A stretch of 64,000 bases of DNA from Strigops habroptila. Its lineage: Eukaryota > Chordata > Aves > Psittaciformes > Psittacidae. Position numbers and translations under genes: made by a program. Each line of letters opens with the position of its first letter. The stretch's first letter is position 1. The DNA is taken from positions 76,270,287-76,334,286 of the forward strand of contig NC_044282.2 of assembly GCF_004027225.2 (NCBI RefSeq), written 5' to 3'. The notes beneath the pieces were generated by a model. It searched no databases and was not told the origin of the DNA. It was given only the letters and a program-made list of their open reading frames with translations. This document shows, one piece after another, positions 25,107 through 37,516 of this stretch.

Positions 25107-27129
25107 AACACAGCTGAGTGCCAACGTTGTTTTGCAAATCAGAACAAGAAATCCAACTTGGACCCCAAAGTGCAATACGCACATAGTGCCAAGGGATAAG
25201 ATTTTAAGTGTCCATAAGTAATTGCTGTCATGTGCTACAGGCTGAAACACACATTTAGTTTTAAGGTGAGAATAGATCACTCCGAAGTCATCAGTGAACG
25301 TGGCCAGGCTCTGGAGAGCCAAGGAGGATGCACCTCCATGGCTGGGAGGCTGCACAGGTCTTCCTGTGGTGCCGCAGCAGCATTTTCAGCACACAGGAGA
25401 CAGATCCCAGTGACTTATCTGCCTTTCATGTAAAGTGCTGCAGTTTCTCTTCTCCCTCCTGCAGAGCTCACAGCGATGTAGCAGGCTTCAAGGGTAGGAG
25501 CCAGTGGAAAATGAAAGTCTCTTGGTGTAGGAAGCTCAGGTATCATGGGAGAAACTAGCAGAAGGAATTAATAGTTGCTGCTCCCTGCTGCAGTTGCCAG
25601 GGTGTGACAACAGATAAGCAAGTCTTTTTCCCATCCCCTCAGCAACTACTCAAGACACTGGAGATCCCAGTAACAGTTTTCCTCTGTACTTGTAATGGAA
25701 ATAACAAACAGGAGTTTTGATTTTTAGAGCTAAAGTACATACTGCCCAGGCCAACCAAATTGCATAGAAAAGCCGCCGTTACCTTGCTGGGGTGTGTAAT
25801 ACAGCAATGCAGCAGCTTGGGGAGGGCCAAGTGCCATGTTTTGTCTGGACTAGTTGAGTCCTCTGGGGCATCCCACCTATGCTTAAAGCCTTCTGCCTAC
25901 ACATGGGTCTGCCCCACACCCACATGATGACAAATATAGCCCAGCCATTCAGGGCTGGGAAAAACCTCCTTTTCTGCAGGCTTACTGTGCGTGTAGAAAA
26001 TCATGCCAAGCCCATGCTCACAGCTGGATTGAGGGGGGGCTCTCAATCAGGGATAAATAAACAAAGGCTCTGAAACTTCACCCAGTACCTCAGGTACAGC
26101 GAAAGGCTGTATGCAGCAAAGTGATTTTTTCCAGTAAGTTTCCTCAAGCACTTAGAGCCCAGTTCTGCTTCAGTTCAGCAGGGCTGGCTGTGTTCTAACC
26201 TGCCTCTCATTTACTGCCTCTTGTTTGCTCTTGTTTTCCTCTGTGGCTGACAGTAGTTTACTGAACTGCTCCCACATGCTTTTGGGGGGCAGTGGTGCCT
26301 CCTCCCTCTCTGCAAGGGTAGCCACAGGCTCTGACAGCTATGCCAAGCCAGGCACTGCAAAACAGGACTTCAGTACAATCTACCAGGCTTCCAGAGGTAC
26401 CAGGACTGGAAAGTCAGTCATGGTATCCCTTGCGATAAATGCTTTTAAACGTTGAAGATCTCTGGCAGGAAGAGTTTCGGTGGCCCTTGAGCCAGCTTGC
26501 AGAGCTCACTACTGGTTTCACACTGGGCAAACAGGATTACTGCAGCTGCCTCCAGCTCACCATGGAAGTTTCACACCTCTGTCAAAAGACACCTATAGAT
26601 TAAACGAAAGCTGCAGCAACAGAAGCTGCTCAGATGCATTAAGCGGTTGCATCCATGAGGTCTCTTACGCATTAATGGCCACTTTCAGAGAAGCCATGGA
26701 TTGACGTAAATGTCACCACCTTGTAAATAAGAGCATTGCTTTATCCTGCTTCCTCAAAGCCAGGTAGGCATCCACCTTTGATTTTAATGGTCTGAATTTT
26801 GGACTTGCTATACCCTTTTTAAGCAGATTTTTCCACCCCTGTGTGCCTTTGAATATGTTCCTGATCACACTTAGCATGTCAGCTGCTGCCTTGAGTGTGG
26901 TTGTGAGCATTCCTAACGGGTACTCTATTTGTGGAGAAAGCAGCTGCCAGACTGGAAGGAGAATCTTGCTCTCATTGTTTAGTTATCGAAGTAACTTGCA
27001 TTGAAATCAATCTAATGAACTTGTGAAGCAATGAGTGTTAGGATACTGGAATGAGCTGGGGAACGTGCACATCCAACGGCACGAATGCTGCAGTTTATTC
27101 TCTCCAGTGTCAGCTGAATCAGTGAAGAG
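25107..27129. other. Non-coding stretch upstream of the CpG island
   Basis: AT-moderate to mixed sequence with no recognised repeat. Short open frames on both strands show no known motif. The last few hundred bases lead into the CpG island, and CpG density rises sharply from about 27130. Confidence 0.45.
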
Positions 27130-27590
27130 TGCATCGGCCGCGTCCTGCACACAGAACAGAGGAGTGCGACAAGAACGGCTCTTCCCCGCGGGTACGGCTG
27201 GAGCTCCGCGGGCACGGCTGGACCGTGCGTGGGGAGGCGGGGGCATCGCTCCGCGCCCCGCGCGGTTTTCAGCCCGGTCGGTCAGAGACGTAGCCGCGGC
27301 TGGGCTCCGGGAGCGCCTCTGTGCCTGCCCTGGCTCTGCGGCCTTCGGTGTCCCCGCGCCGCTGCCGGGTCTTCCTGGTAGAGCTCCCGCTACCCCGCTG
27401 CGGGCCCCGACCCCCGCGTCCCGGCCCGGGCGGGGACCGCTGCGCCAGCCCGGCCGTGCGGCTGCAGGGGGAGGGGCGGGCACGGGGCGGGCGCATGGCG
27501 CAGGCGCTTGGCCCCAGGAGGGAGCCGGCTCCGGGGTGACGGTAGGGGCGGCCCGAGCGGAGCGGCGGGCACAAAGCAGCGGCCCCTCCC

Positions 27591-27653
27591 TATGCCTCGG
27601 CCCGGCCGGGGGCGGCTCCCGCCAGCGGTGCCGCTGCTGCCCCGTGGCGCGAG
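27591..27653 (+). other. Candidate first exon segment ending at a splice donor (plus strand)
   Basis: A CpG-rich segment ends in GCGCGAG/GTAAGGGG, a near-consensus donor with the intron starting at 27654. An ATG at 27591 opens a 21-codon Arg/Pro-rich frame that reaches the donor in phase 2. This peptide is not recognised and the exon may simply be 5' UTR. If used, the first intron would run through at least the next tens of kilobases. No downstream plus-strand exon can be linked in frame with confidence. Confidence 0.3.
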
Positions 27654-28132
27654 GTAAGGGGCGGGTGGGGCTCCGGGGCCGGGCGGCCGCGGGGTGCGGG
27701 GCCGGCCGGAGGGGTCCGCGGCGGCCGCTTGAAACCGACGCCCGCGGGAGCGAGTGGGCCGGGGGACACGAGGGCCGCGGCGGTACTAGGTGCTGGGTAG
27801 CGTCGCCCTATACCCTGCTGGGCCGTAGGTGAGGAGCCAGGCTGCAGCCGGTCCCTCTTCCTCATCCCTTCCTTCCCCCTCCGGGCTGCCTCTGCCGCGG
27901 CCAAGGCAAGGCCGGGCCAGGCCCTGTCTTCCTGCGGCAGGTCCTCGGGAACGTGCTCCAGGGCCTGCGCACTTTGGGCTCATGCTCCCGGCTCGGTGCC
28001 AGGCCTCTTACAGGGGCTCGGGGCCACCGCCCGCCCCACCCTGCCCTTCCGGCACCCTGATGCCTGCCGGGGGGCCCTCGTCGCTTGCTTCCAGCTGCGC
28101 CGTCCGTTCCACTTCCCTCGTGCTGCTCTTAC

Positions 28133-28181
28133 CTTCTGTGTAACTAAGTCGTACAGCCTTGGAAGGGAAGGCTTGGCGCAT
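28133..28181 (-). other. Candidate first coding exon segment (minus strand)
   Basis: On the minus strand an ATG at 28181-28179 (context AAACATGC) opens 16 codons starting MRQAFPSK and ends with one spare nucleotide at a strong AAG/GTAAGA donor (28133/28132). It lies at the far edge of the CpG island, as expected for a first exon transcribed leftwards. The phase would fit the terminal exon candidate at 13405-13197, but no intervening evidence supports that join. The peptide is not recognised. Confidence 0.2.
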
Positions 28182-28245
28182 GTTTGCAGTGCGGTGCTAA
28201 CCCGGCTTAGGGCCTGCAGGCAGTGCGCGGTACACGCCGTCAACA

Positions 28246-30951
28246 GTAGATGAGCACGGCTGAACGAAGAGTTTTCAGTGTGGGCATCTGCATCACTTCT
28301 GACTGGATTAGGGCTTCCCAGGGCCCGAAAGATGGGAATACAACATACGTTTTGTCAGTTCGTCGTCTTAAATATTTCCTTATAAATATTATGATAAAAG
28401 ATTATTTTCAATCACACAGGTCTGATTTGATAGATGTAGAAAAGCGGAAGGTGTACTTTGTTAGCTTGATTTCTTTGTTGTGTTATCTTTTCAAGCTACT
28501 TAGCTCTCATTTCTTTTATGTGCTTATTTCTTAAAGTCTTACTCTAATGCCTTTTTAAGTAAGGAATAGCTTTATGTGCCTCTGCCAGCACAGCTGCGTT
28601 GATGAGGATTGAGTAAAGCATGATTTCCACCTGGTATTTCTGTGTTCAGAAGCTCTTGGGGGGGGGGGGGTGTGTGTAAACAGGACAGTGCTTGCAAGAA
28701 TGCCCTTTCTCCATTAGAGCATAGCTTGTGGGGAACAGCTGGCAAGTGGCTGGGCTAACTGTATTTGACTGGAATTATTGTATTTGCAGAAGTGCATTAT
28801 TGCCCAGATGTAGGCTATAAGGCTGATGAGGCAGTGCTTGGAAAAGCAGGTACTTGGAGCTGTAGATTGTGCCACTCCACAGGATCACTGTCTTCAATTC
28901 AGCTGTGTCTGCACTGACTTCATGAGTAACTCTTGTTTTGCTGGGATAAAATATATCGGTATAGCTGTGGAACCAAGCTCTTGCCTTTCCACGGGCCAGA
29001 TCTATGTTGCATTTCATTAGTTTTAGATCTATTTAGCTTTTAAATATTTAATTGTTAATAGGTTACTTGGGACCCAAATACTTACTTAGTTGAGCAGGAA
29101 GACTCTGGTAAATAGAGTTGTCTGTTAGTCACATAGCTGCACAAGAAAATGGTACTGTGATTCTGAAGATGTTTATCTGGAACAGTCCCCTGTGTTTTAT
29201 CATATGTGATCCTAGGATGCATTTAGTTTCATTGAGAGGATTTGTATTCAGTCTCCTGCCTCATTCTTTGTGTTAACGAAAAACGTTAGCTGAGTAGCAA
29301 CTACCAAGAATATCAGCAATATTGACTCTTCTGAAAATGGTGATGGAAGAGCTGCGTGGAACGAGGTTCCTGTATGTTGCTCAGAATACACTCACCAAGT
29401 GGGCTTTGAGGCTGACTTTTTCTCTTCAGGGAATTTCTGTAGATTTCAGTCTGTTTGTGTTTGTTTGGATTTTTTGTTTGGTTTTGCCCCTCAGCAGATT
29501 TGGGATCAGACAGTGCGGTTGTAAATGGGCTTCCAGGGTAAGGTTTCCCTGGTAGGTCAGTCTGTTGAGGCTGGGTTGTACAGTAGCTGTAATGCAGGTT
29601 TTCTCTCTAGCTAAGCCTTTAAAAGGACAGCTAGCATAAATATTATTCTGTGCTCAGAAGCTGATCCTGTTAAGCTTCAGGATTTTGAGGTTGCTTGAAA
29701 AATTTCTGGTGGATTGATAAACTTTTGTGCCGAACAAGATGCAAACCCAGGAATGCATAATCTCTGCTATTCAGAGCAAAGGTGGCCCATCTGTGGTGTG
29801 TGTTTGGGTTTTATTTCAGAAGTTCAAATTCTGTTGTCAAGGCTCTATGGCCCAGGAATGGTATGAGTCTGTGCTCCTGGCACAGCTGGACAAGGTGTGT
29901 TGAGGGGCTCTTGTGGCTGACTTTGGTGGATTGCTCTATCACCCCGTTGCACTCCCAGCCAACTTTGTGTCCCTCACTCCAGCTCTGAGGCCCCACAGGG
30001 AGGTGTGGTCATGGTCTCCATGTGAAACTACTCCAGTGTCCCCCTCCTTAGAGGCTGGGGAGGTTGAAGCATACCGTGTGTGATCAACTGTGTGAGGGTT
30101 TTCGTGTGTGGCTAACAGAACCGGGAGCATTGGCTCCTGTTGCTCTCAAGTATGTCTAATGTAGAAGATGTCGAGCTCTTTTACTTAAGGCTCAGGGGTG
30201 TTTTTGGATTGTTTCTAAAGATAGAGCAAACGTAGTTACTAAGGCACTGAATGAATGGTAGAGTGACTAAATATTTCATTGCTTTAAAAAGTAAAAGGCA
30301 GAACAGTGCTGTCAATCCAGCAGTTAAAGAAAGTCTGTTATCTACTAGAATAATGCAGCTGTCGCCTTGTAGTGGTAAGTAACTGTCATTCATCTCCCAT
30401 CAGCAGGAGGAAATTGAGAGGGTACTACATTAAGTAAATATGGTTTTAGTCCTTTTCTTAACACATTATCAAACCACACTCACAGCTTTTTAGCCCTGTA
30501 GGATCACTGAGGGGCTCTGCAGCAGGAGCTGAAAGGGGCTCAGCAGCAAAATTGTGGTCTTGCCTTCCATAAGTAGTGACTCCAAGCATGGACTGGAGCA
30601 ACTTACAGAAAACTAGTTCTGTGGTCCTGTGTATTGTAGGCTCCATGGTTGTGCAGGACTTGCCTGTGGCTCTAAATACTTACCATAGCATACAGATCTT
30701 GAAAATAGGAGGTTTACGTACGTCTAACCTGTAATTGGAGATTTATCAAGATGTGTCTCAGAAAAACCTTTAAAATTCCTTACTTAAGAGTTGCTTGGGA
30801 AGAATGCGAAGCAGAGTCAAGTGTTACCAGTTAAGCCATTTTTTTCCATTGTTCCAGCCACTTATCATTCAATTGGTACATTCAGTGTGTACTGGGAGAG
30901 GGGACAGAAATGTAACTAAATATTTGGCACCCTGTGTTAAATTGAGTTGTT
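28246..30951. other. Non-coding stretch, with a G13/GT tract
   Basis: No gene was recognised. 28658-28670 is a run of 13 G followed by GT repeats. Otherwise this is AT-moderate sequence with short chance frames. It is likely intron 1 if the plus-strand first exon is real. Confidence 0.45.
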
Positions 30952-30974
30952 AAAAAAAAAAAAAAAAAAAAAAA
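30952..30974. repeat. A23 homopolymer run
   Basis: 23 uninterrupted A bases. No AATAAA lies close upstream and no obvious duplicated flanks are seen, so it is not convincing as the tail of a processed retrocopy. Confidence 0.9.
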
Positions 30975-33298
30975 GCCAAAAAAACCGCACACTAAAGCAC
31001 AGAAGTGATGTAGTGTAGTAGGAATTGGAGGGATATGAGGCTCTAATTTCTAATACATACCTTAACTTTGAACACTGAAAATTATTCCTGACTCATAAAA
31101 CGCTACAGAAAGACACTTAATGCAATACAGTTATCCCATATCTTCTTATGGAACCCATTACTGAGAGCTGGAAAGGATGTCACATCCACTTCTTGGCATC
31201 TGTGGTACTTATGACCTAGAGTAGGACCACTTACAGTCAACAGCTTTATCTGATGTTTCACCACCTGCAGTTACCCAATCCTAAGGCAGTCTGGCCTATC
31301 ATACTTGTTCAGGAATCTGAGTATTTGCAGTTTGAGTGGGACAAGGAGAAAGGGGCTGGCAGGGATGTAGAATTTTCTTAGTCTCTTGACTGCCGTGGGA
31401 TGCAACATGGTTTGTTTGTGGAAGGGTGGCTGCTACCACTTTGCATTCTTGGCTGTAGAGTCTGAAGTGCTTATGTGGTCTGATCCCACTTCTGGTCTGG
31501 GCCCTGTGTGATGCTTACCTGGAAGGGGTAGTGGTCTATAACCCAGCCTGTTTTAATTTGATTTAGAGAGTGTCTTTTAGACAGACCAAGACAAACATGT
31601 ACAGTCTTTCTTCTGCCTTCTTGCTCCACAATGCTGCCGTAGAAATGAAAGGTGATGGAGGACTTGCCAGGCATCATGGTGAGTATCAGCCCATGGCTGC
31701 CTCCACGCTGGACCTCCTGTCCTGAAAAGCATCTGCTCTCCCAGCTGATGATGAGGTTGTCAAGACGGAGACGAAGGTTTGTGCAGTGTGGAAGCACAAG
31801 TCCTTTCCTCATCCAAGCACTGCGCTGCTTGGCCCAGTCATGGCAGCCCTTGTGAAAAGCATGTGTAAAGCACGTGCTGCTGCTCTGTGAGCCAGTGGTG
31901 CATGTGGAGCCACCCCCTGAGAGCACAGTAGCAGGAAGGTGTTCGTGCAGCACAGGCCATTTGACAAGATGTCACCCCGCAGTGGGGCTAGTTCTCCTCT
32001 CTTGACAGTAAGTTTTATACTAACTTTATTAACTTCAAGGGAGTTGCTCCAGAATTCATGCTATTAGTTGTGAATGCTGAATCTGGCCCAAGGGCTTGGT
32101 TTTTATCCTTGTAACTTTTTGTTGACTTTTGTAGTCTTTATAAGCCCATGTATATAGAGCCCATACTTAACTCTTCTAAATAAAATAAAACATTTTGCAG
32201 GATGGATAAACCTGTATCTCTGTCCATTTTGGTTTTTTTTTTCCGCATGTATTTGTTGAAAGCTTGCAGAAAGATTTAAATGTGTTGTCTAAGAAAAGCG
32301 ACTGAAATTTATTGTCTTGTAATTGCAAGAGTGATAGTATATCCATTTTTTGTGTGCTTAGGCAAAGTTGGAATATACATACACTTTTTTTATCTGCTAT
32401 TCAATCTAGGTTAGTTTGATTTGCAGTTATTTGAAAATGGTCATCTGTCTACTGCAATGCTTTGAAAAGAAGCTGGCTGATAAAGCATGTGTGTATTTTT
32501 GGTGGTTTTGTTTTTCTGCCTTGAGATCAGCAGAGAGAAATTAGTTACATGTAAAGGAAAAGAAATTGTGAAGCTGCTATCACATTCTCTTAGACTCATT
32601 CTGGGTTGTTTTTTTTTTTTTTTGGCAATGCTGTAAACAACTCAGTTGAAAATTACTACATGTTAATGCCATCTTGTTCTCTTTGAAGCTGATAGGGATT
32701 TTACTGACAGTGTGAGTATGAGAGGAGTATGAAGAACTTGCCATGGTAGAGTGAAAGTAGCAAAAGGAAGTTAGAGCCCTACTAGTTCTCTGGCAGGAAT
32801 AACAGTATTTTGTGATACGTAATCATCATACATGATTTGGAATTAGTGAACCCATTCGTGTGGCTGTTGCATGAAAAGACTATTAATGATGCTGCACCAT
32901 GGAGGATTCTGGTCTGTGAGGATGATGTATAACAAGAGGGTTGGATGAGACAAAGGAATTGCATTTTTCCTCCTGATCTTAGAACAGGATTTCCAAGATA
33001 GCCTTATAAATGAAAGGTCTTGGAAGGTGTCTTACATGTGACTTGTCTCTGAAGAGTAAAACCCCTGCTGTGTACAAAAGCTGGTGTCATCTTCTGGAGC
33101 TCTGAAAAGCCTGGAGGCACTGAATCATTTTGTGTTATTTAAAAACTAAGGGACAAATCCTTAGCTGCAAATGACATGCTCCATTACAATGAATGGAGCA
33201 CTGCAAATTGTCTCTCATGTGGGATGCTAACAGTCCCCTCCCCAGTCTCACGTATACAGCCTTAGAGGCAGAAGCAGCTTTATTGAGGGGCTTTCCTG
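30975..33298. other. Non-coding stretch, AATAAA at about 32181
   Basis: No gene was recognised. A minus-strand frame of 160 codons at 31471-31953 starts at GTG and has no motif that I know. Overlapping AATAAA signals at 32179-32190 follow AT-rich sequence and could end a plus-strand transcript, but no coding exon upstream supports this. Confidence 0.4.
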
Positions 33299-33418
33299 AA
33301 AAAAAAACCAAAACCAAAAACAAACAAACAAACAAAACCAACCCAAAACCAAAAAACCAAAACCCAAAAACCAACCCCAAAAACAAAGTAAAACAAAAAC
33401 AACCCTCCCCCAAAAAAT
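33299..33418. repeat. A/C-rich low-complexity tract (CCAAAA-like)
   Basis: About 120 bases made almost only of A and C (repeating AACCAAAA, AAACAAAC and AAAAACC variants). Open frames on both strands here are artefacts of this composition. The T/G-rich tract at 57491-57622 is similar in reverse complement. Confidence 0.9.
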
Positions 33419-36132
33419 AACCCCCTGAATCAACTGTTCCACACTCCACCGGCTCCAGAATGTGAATGTCATCTGGGCCAATGCCCAGGACTAAAGACAG
33501 TGCTCTAAACATGGTCTCATGAGTGGCTTGTAAAGGAAAAGAAAAAAAAACAAAAACTTTTTGGACTTCTAAATGGTTCTTTTACAGTTTTTTTGCATCC
33601 AAAATGATGTATTTGGCTGCTGCTTTGTATTTGCTGAATACAAATCCATGCTTTCCAGTAATTAACTCCAGGGCTTTTTGACCCTGACTTTGTTGAAGCA
33701 TACTCCCAACATGAAAATAACCTTAAGTCTTATGGGTTTTCCTTTCACACGTGATGTGTGTTACATATGCTGGCACTCCCTTTTTTAACCTGCCTCTGGA
33801 TCTGTAGCCTTGTCTTCCTCTTAATCCTTTGCTCAATAGTTTCTCTTAATGTATGATGCTTTTTGAGCATGTGCCAAAGCATGTATTTAAATACATTGAG
33901 AATGAATGTGTGGAAAGCAACGGAAATATTTGCTTGACTGAACTGATTGTGTTCCTCACGGAGCTTAATGGTTCAGGTGAAGAGTCAGAGCTGTGGAACA
34001 TGTGAGGATGGCAGCAGGCAGGTCTGAGTGAGTGATCAGAGCAGCATGTTGAGTCAGTGCATGGAGAAAGGCTATTTACTGTAGAAGAGTACCCTCTCTT
34101 GTCTTACTGCCCTGCAGATGCCCGGTCAGGTGCTTAAGACAAAAGCCAAATGCTCAAGCATGGGGTGGTTTCTCTTGTGTGGAGAAATGGGCAGAATTGC
34201 CAGCTGTTGTTTTCCAGCTCAGCCTGGGCTGATGTGACAGGGTGCTGCCTTTTACTCGAGCTTTGTGCTGATTCTGAGAGTGAACTTTGTGATAACTTTA
34301 ACCTAAGAAGGAAGTAAGGCCCAGATTGCTGCCGTTTTGGATCTGCTCGTGAGGGAAACTGCTCAACACTTTTTTCAAAGAAGTTAAGTTTTTTAACTGA
34401 ATTTATTTTCTTCCCCCCCCCCCCGTAATACAACCACAAAAGCAAACCATAACCTTCACAGGAGTAAACACGCATTGTTTTGCCAGGTGCAGCCTTGCAA
34501 TGCTTTAAGATGCATAACTTGCTGAGACTGTAGTTTCTGAGGAAAACAGACGCTGGTAACTATGAGGTGCCAGCACTCAGTGAATTGTCATAATAAGCTA
34601 TTTTAGCTATAGCTGGGGATTTAAAAAAATCATAATTTCTTCACAGTGTTCACAGTAGTTAATGCAAGGTGAAAAATCATAATTTGAACATTTTGAATAG
34701 CTTGGGAGAGAAAGCCAGGGTTCTGGCAGTGTGCTTGCTAAGGCCTATACCTGTTTGGTTTGCCTGTCTGGAACCTTCAGGGTGCTCTGGATCGTTTAAA
34801 TTGTGTCGGCCCATGTGCCACACTATAACCCCAACTTTGTATTAGCAAAGGTTTTACTAGTATCTGTCTAGAGACAGCCATTTAAAATGGTGGTAGTTTT
34901 GGAAGTTAGAGTTCAGTTTCAGGAAGTGCAAGTCGAGAATGTGAATTTTAGCCCTGTGACTTTTGCTGCTAGTAGTGTGAACTTAAATGCTAGCTGCACT
35001 AGAACTCATATCCTGAAGTGTTCCTCTGAATGTGTGTTAGACCTGAGAATTGCTGCTGAGGTCTTCATAAACTGCTTTTAAATAATCAGAATTTTAGAAA
35101 ATGATCTTTGAGCCATGAGTAAGCTTTTCCACTGGTTAAGTATGTCAGACTTGGGAAACTGTAGATTCAGTTAGGGATGTGGGTCAGGAGCCTACCAGCC
35201 CCGAGCCCATGTCCCAGAAAGGCGCCATCCTGCCTGCCCTGCCATATGAGAAATAGACTGTGGCTCCACTTTAAAGTGGGGTAGAATCCAGGAAATATTA
35301 ATATAATAAGAACAATGAGCAAAAGCTATTGCACAGCAGCGATGTTTGAGTCCCACCACCTTGTCACAAGGACTTACGCAGAAAGCCCCAGTTCTAACTT
35401 GTATCAGTGGTCTTCATTTTATGTAGTATGTACTACTTTGCAAACTGCATTGCTTGGAATTTTTGGCTTATTTAATTGGACTGAAAATGAGGCTTCACCA
35501 TCAAGTGAACAGCTAGCTTCTCTTTGGTTAATTCAAATTCTCTTTTTAGTGGTTCCATAAACGTTCTTAATTCATGTGTGTTGCGTGGATGAAAGCACAG
35601 CTTATCATTTTGTCAGGAATTCACTAGAAAGATGTTCTCAGCGTTTGCTTTGCAGCATGTCCCTTAAAATATTTAACTTTATTTCTTTTTTTTTTCTTTT
35701 TTTTCCTAGAAGGTATGATCTGCCAAGATAAATATTTGATTTGTTATAACGTGGATTCATTTTTTTATGTTTACATGAAAAACATCATTTCATCTCTTGG
35801 TATTTCATGAATGACTGGGCATATGTTAGCTATCACTTCTAGTGTATTTCCCATACGGTTAGCAGCAGCTCCGGAAGCCAGAGGAGTGTTTTAGCTCTAT
35901 CTTGCATGTCTTGTTCCTTGCTAACAATACTATACTCACATGTGCACTCCATTTTGGCAGATGCACCAAGCATCTTCCTTTACTTCTGGTAGTCTTCTGT
36001 TTGTCGGGCCCTAGTCTAGACTTGAGAACCATTGCGTTTACTACTCCACAGTGCGCTAGAGGCATTTTTTTTTTTTTTTAAATTTAGTATCACAGCCATG
36101 TCTAAGCTCAACTTTTTATTTAAGGTTTTTTT
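33419..36132. other. Non-coding stretch up to the CR1 insertion
   Basis: No gene was recognised. A C12 run lies at about 34413-34424. A long T-rich tract at 35677-35708 ends in TTCCTAG, a good acceptor, but only a few bases precede a GTATGA. T14 at about 36067-36080 and T9 at about 36126-36133 precede the CR1 copy. Confidence 0.45.
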
Positions 36133-37516
36133 TCAGGCCAAGGAATACCAAATATTATAGACCAGTCAGTCTCACCTCTGTGCCTGGCAAAATCTTGGAG
36201 CAGGTTCTCCTAGAAAGCATGCTAAGGCACATGAAAAACAATGAGGTGGTTGGTGACAGCCAACATGGTTTCACTAAGGGGAAATCCTGCCTGACCAATT
36301 TGGTGGCCTTCTATGATGGAGCCACAGAACTGATGGACAGGGGCAGAGCAGTTAATGTCATCTACCTGGACTTGTGCAAAGCGTTCGACACTGTCCTGCA
36401 TGACATCCTTGTCTCTAAATTGGAGAGACATCAATTTGATGGATGGACTACTCAGTGGATAAAGAACTGGCTTGATGGCCGCACGCAGAGAGTTGTGGTC
36501 AACGGCTCGATGTCCAGTTGGAAAATAGTAATGAGTGGTGTCCCTCAGGGATCAGTGTTGGGACCGGTCCTGTTCAACATCTTTGTCGGCGGCATGGACA
36601 ATGGGATTGAGTGCGCCCTCAGCAGGTTTGCTGACGACATCAAGCTGTGTGGTTCGGTTGATACGCTGGAGGGAAGGGATGCCATCCAGAGGGACCCTGA
36701 CACGCTCGTGAGGTGGATTGGTGCCAACCTTATGAAGTTTAACCAAGCCAAGTGTAAGGTCCTACACCTGGGTCGGGGCAATCCCAGGCACAGCTACAGG
36801 TAGGGTGAAGAAGAGATTCAGAGCAGCTCTGCAGAGAAGGACTTGGGGGTGATGGTTGATGAGAAACTGAACATGAGCTGGCAGTGTGCGCTTGCAGCCC
36901 AGAAACCACCCATGTCCTGGGCTGCATCAAAAGGAGCATGACCAGCAGGTCGAAGGAGGTGATCCTGCCCCTCTACTCTGCTCTTGTGAGACCCCACTTG
37001 GAGTATTGTGTACAGTTCTGGTGTCCTCAACATAAAAAGGACATGGAGCTGTTGGAGCAAGTCCAGAGGAGGGCCACGAGGATGATAAGAGGGCTGGAGC
37101 ACCTCCCATATGAAGACAGGCTGGGAGAGTTGGGGCTGTTCAGCCTGGAGAAGAGAAGGCTGTGTGGAGACCTCATAGCAGCCTTCCAGTATCTGAAGGG
37201 GGCCTATAAGGATGCTGGGGAAGGACTCTTCCTGAGGGACTGTAGTGGTAGGACAAGGGGTAATGGGTTCAAACTTAAACAGGGGAAGTTTAGATTAGAT
37301 ATAAGGAAGAAGTTCTTTACAGTGAAGGTGGTGAAGCACTGGAATGGGTTGCCCAAGGAAGTTGTGAATGCTTCATCCCTGGCGGTGTTCAAGGCCAGGT
37401 TGGACAGAGCCTTGGGCCACATGGTTTAGTGCAAGGTGTCCCTGCCCATGGCAGGGGGGTTGGAAGTAGATGATCTTAAGGTCCTTTCCAACCCTAACTA
37501 TTCTATGATTCTATGT
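36133..37516 (+). repeat. CR1 LINE, 5' truncated, 1.4 kb, 3' end complete
   Basis: This is the longest CR1 copy in the window. It starts inside the reverse transcriptase domain directly after a T run and ends with the full CR1 3' tail (GATCTTAAGGTCCTTTCC, then two ATTCTATG octamers at 37500-37516). The C-terminal part and tail match the copies at 37887, 44627 and 55525 closely, so they belong to one, probably younger, subfamily. CR1 inserts without long poly(A) and usually without clear target duplications; none was seen. Confidence 0.97.
36135..37429 (+). pseudogene. CR1 ORF2 remnant: reverse transcriptase and C-terminal region, broken
   Basis: Non-LTR reverse transcriptase, C-terminal two-thirds. 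It starts mid-domain with [15 protein letters not shown]. Motif A is YLDLCKAFD (about 36362-36390), motif B is [11 protein letters not shown] (about 36534-36567), and motif C is FADD (36627-36638), the two catalytic aspartates of the palm. The endonuclease domain and early fingers are missing through 5' truncation. The frame is closed by TAG at 36801-36803. Further on, near 36899-36908, a small deletion shifts the frame, after which the rest of the C-terminal region runs open from 36884 to its stop at 37427-37429. In the intact family this protein makes target-primed cDNA copies of CR1 RNA. This copy cannot make it. Confidence 0.95.

Larger units (their letters stand above)
27130..28245. promoter_or_regulatory. 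CpG island, probable (possibly bidirectional) promoter
   Basis: About 1.1 kb of very GC-rich sequence with abundant undepleted CpG, the only such island in the window. GC boxes (GGGGCGGG or GGGCGG) lie around 27471-27488, 27543 and 27657. There is a TGACG half-CRE at 27536 and a GGCGCATGGCGCAGG string near 27490 that resembles half of an NRF-1 site. No TATA box was found. Good splice donors exist on both strands: GAG/GTAAGG at 27654 (plus) and AAG/GTAAGA at 28132 (minus). This is the typical make-up of a vertebrate housekeeping-type promoter with first exons. Open frames of up to 265 codons here reflect the lack of AT-rich stop codons. Confidence 0.8.

Noticed and set aside
27035..27832. 265-codon plus-strand frame over the CpG island
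   Set aside because: GC-rich sequence lacks stop codons in most frames on both strands; the predicted protein is low-complexity Arg/Gly/Pro/Ala and no domain is visible.
30952..30974. A23 run as tail of a processed retrogene
   Set aside because: No upstream poly(A) signal, no recognisable coding sequence and no flanking duplication.
31471..31953. 160-codon minus-strand frame
   Set aside because: Starts at GTG; the sequence suggested no family on inspection and the + strand is equally exon-poor.
33193..33481. Lys/Pro/Asn-rich and Phe/Leu-rich frames
   Set aside because: Direct translation of an A/C low-complexity tract.
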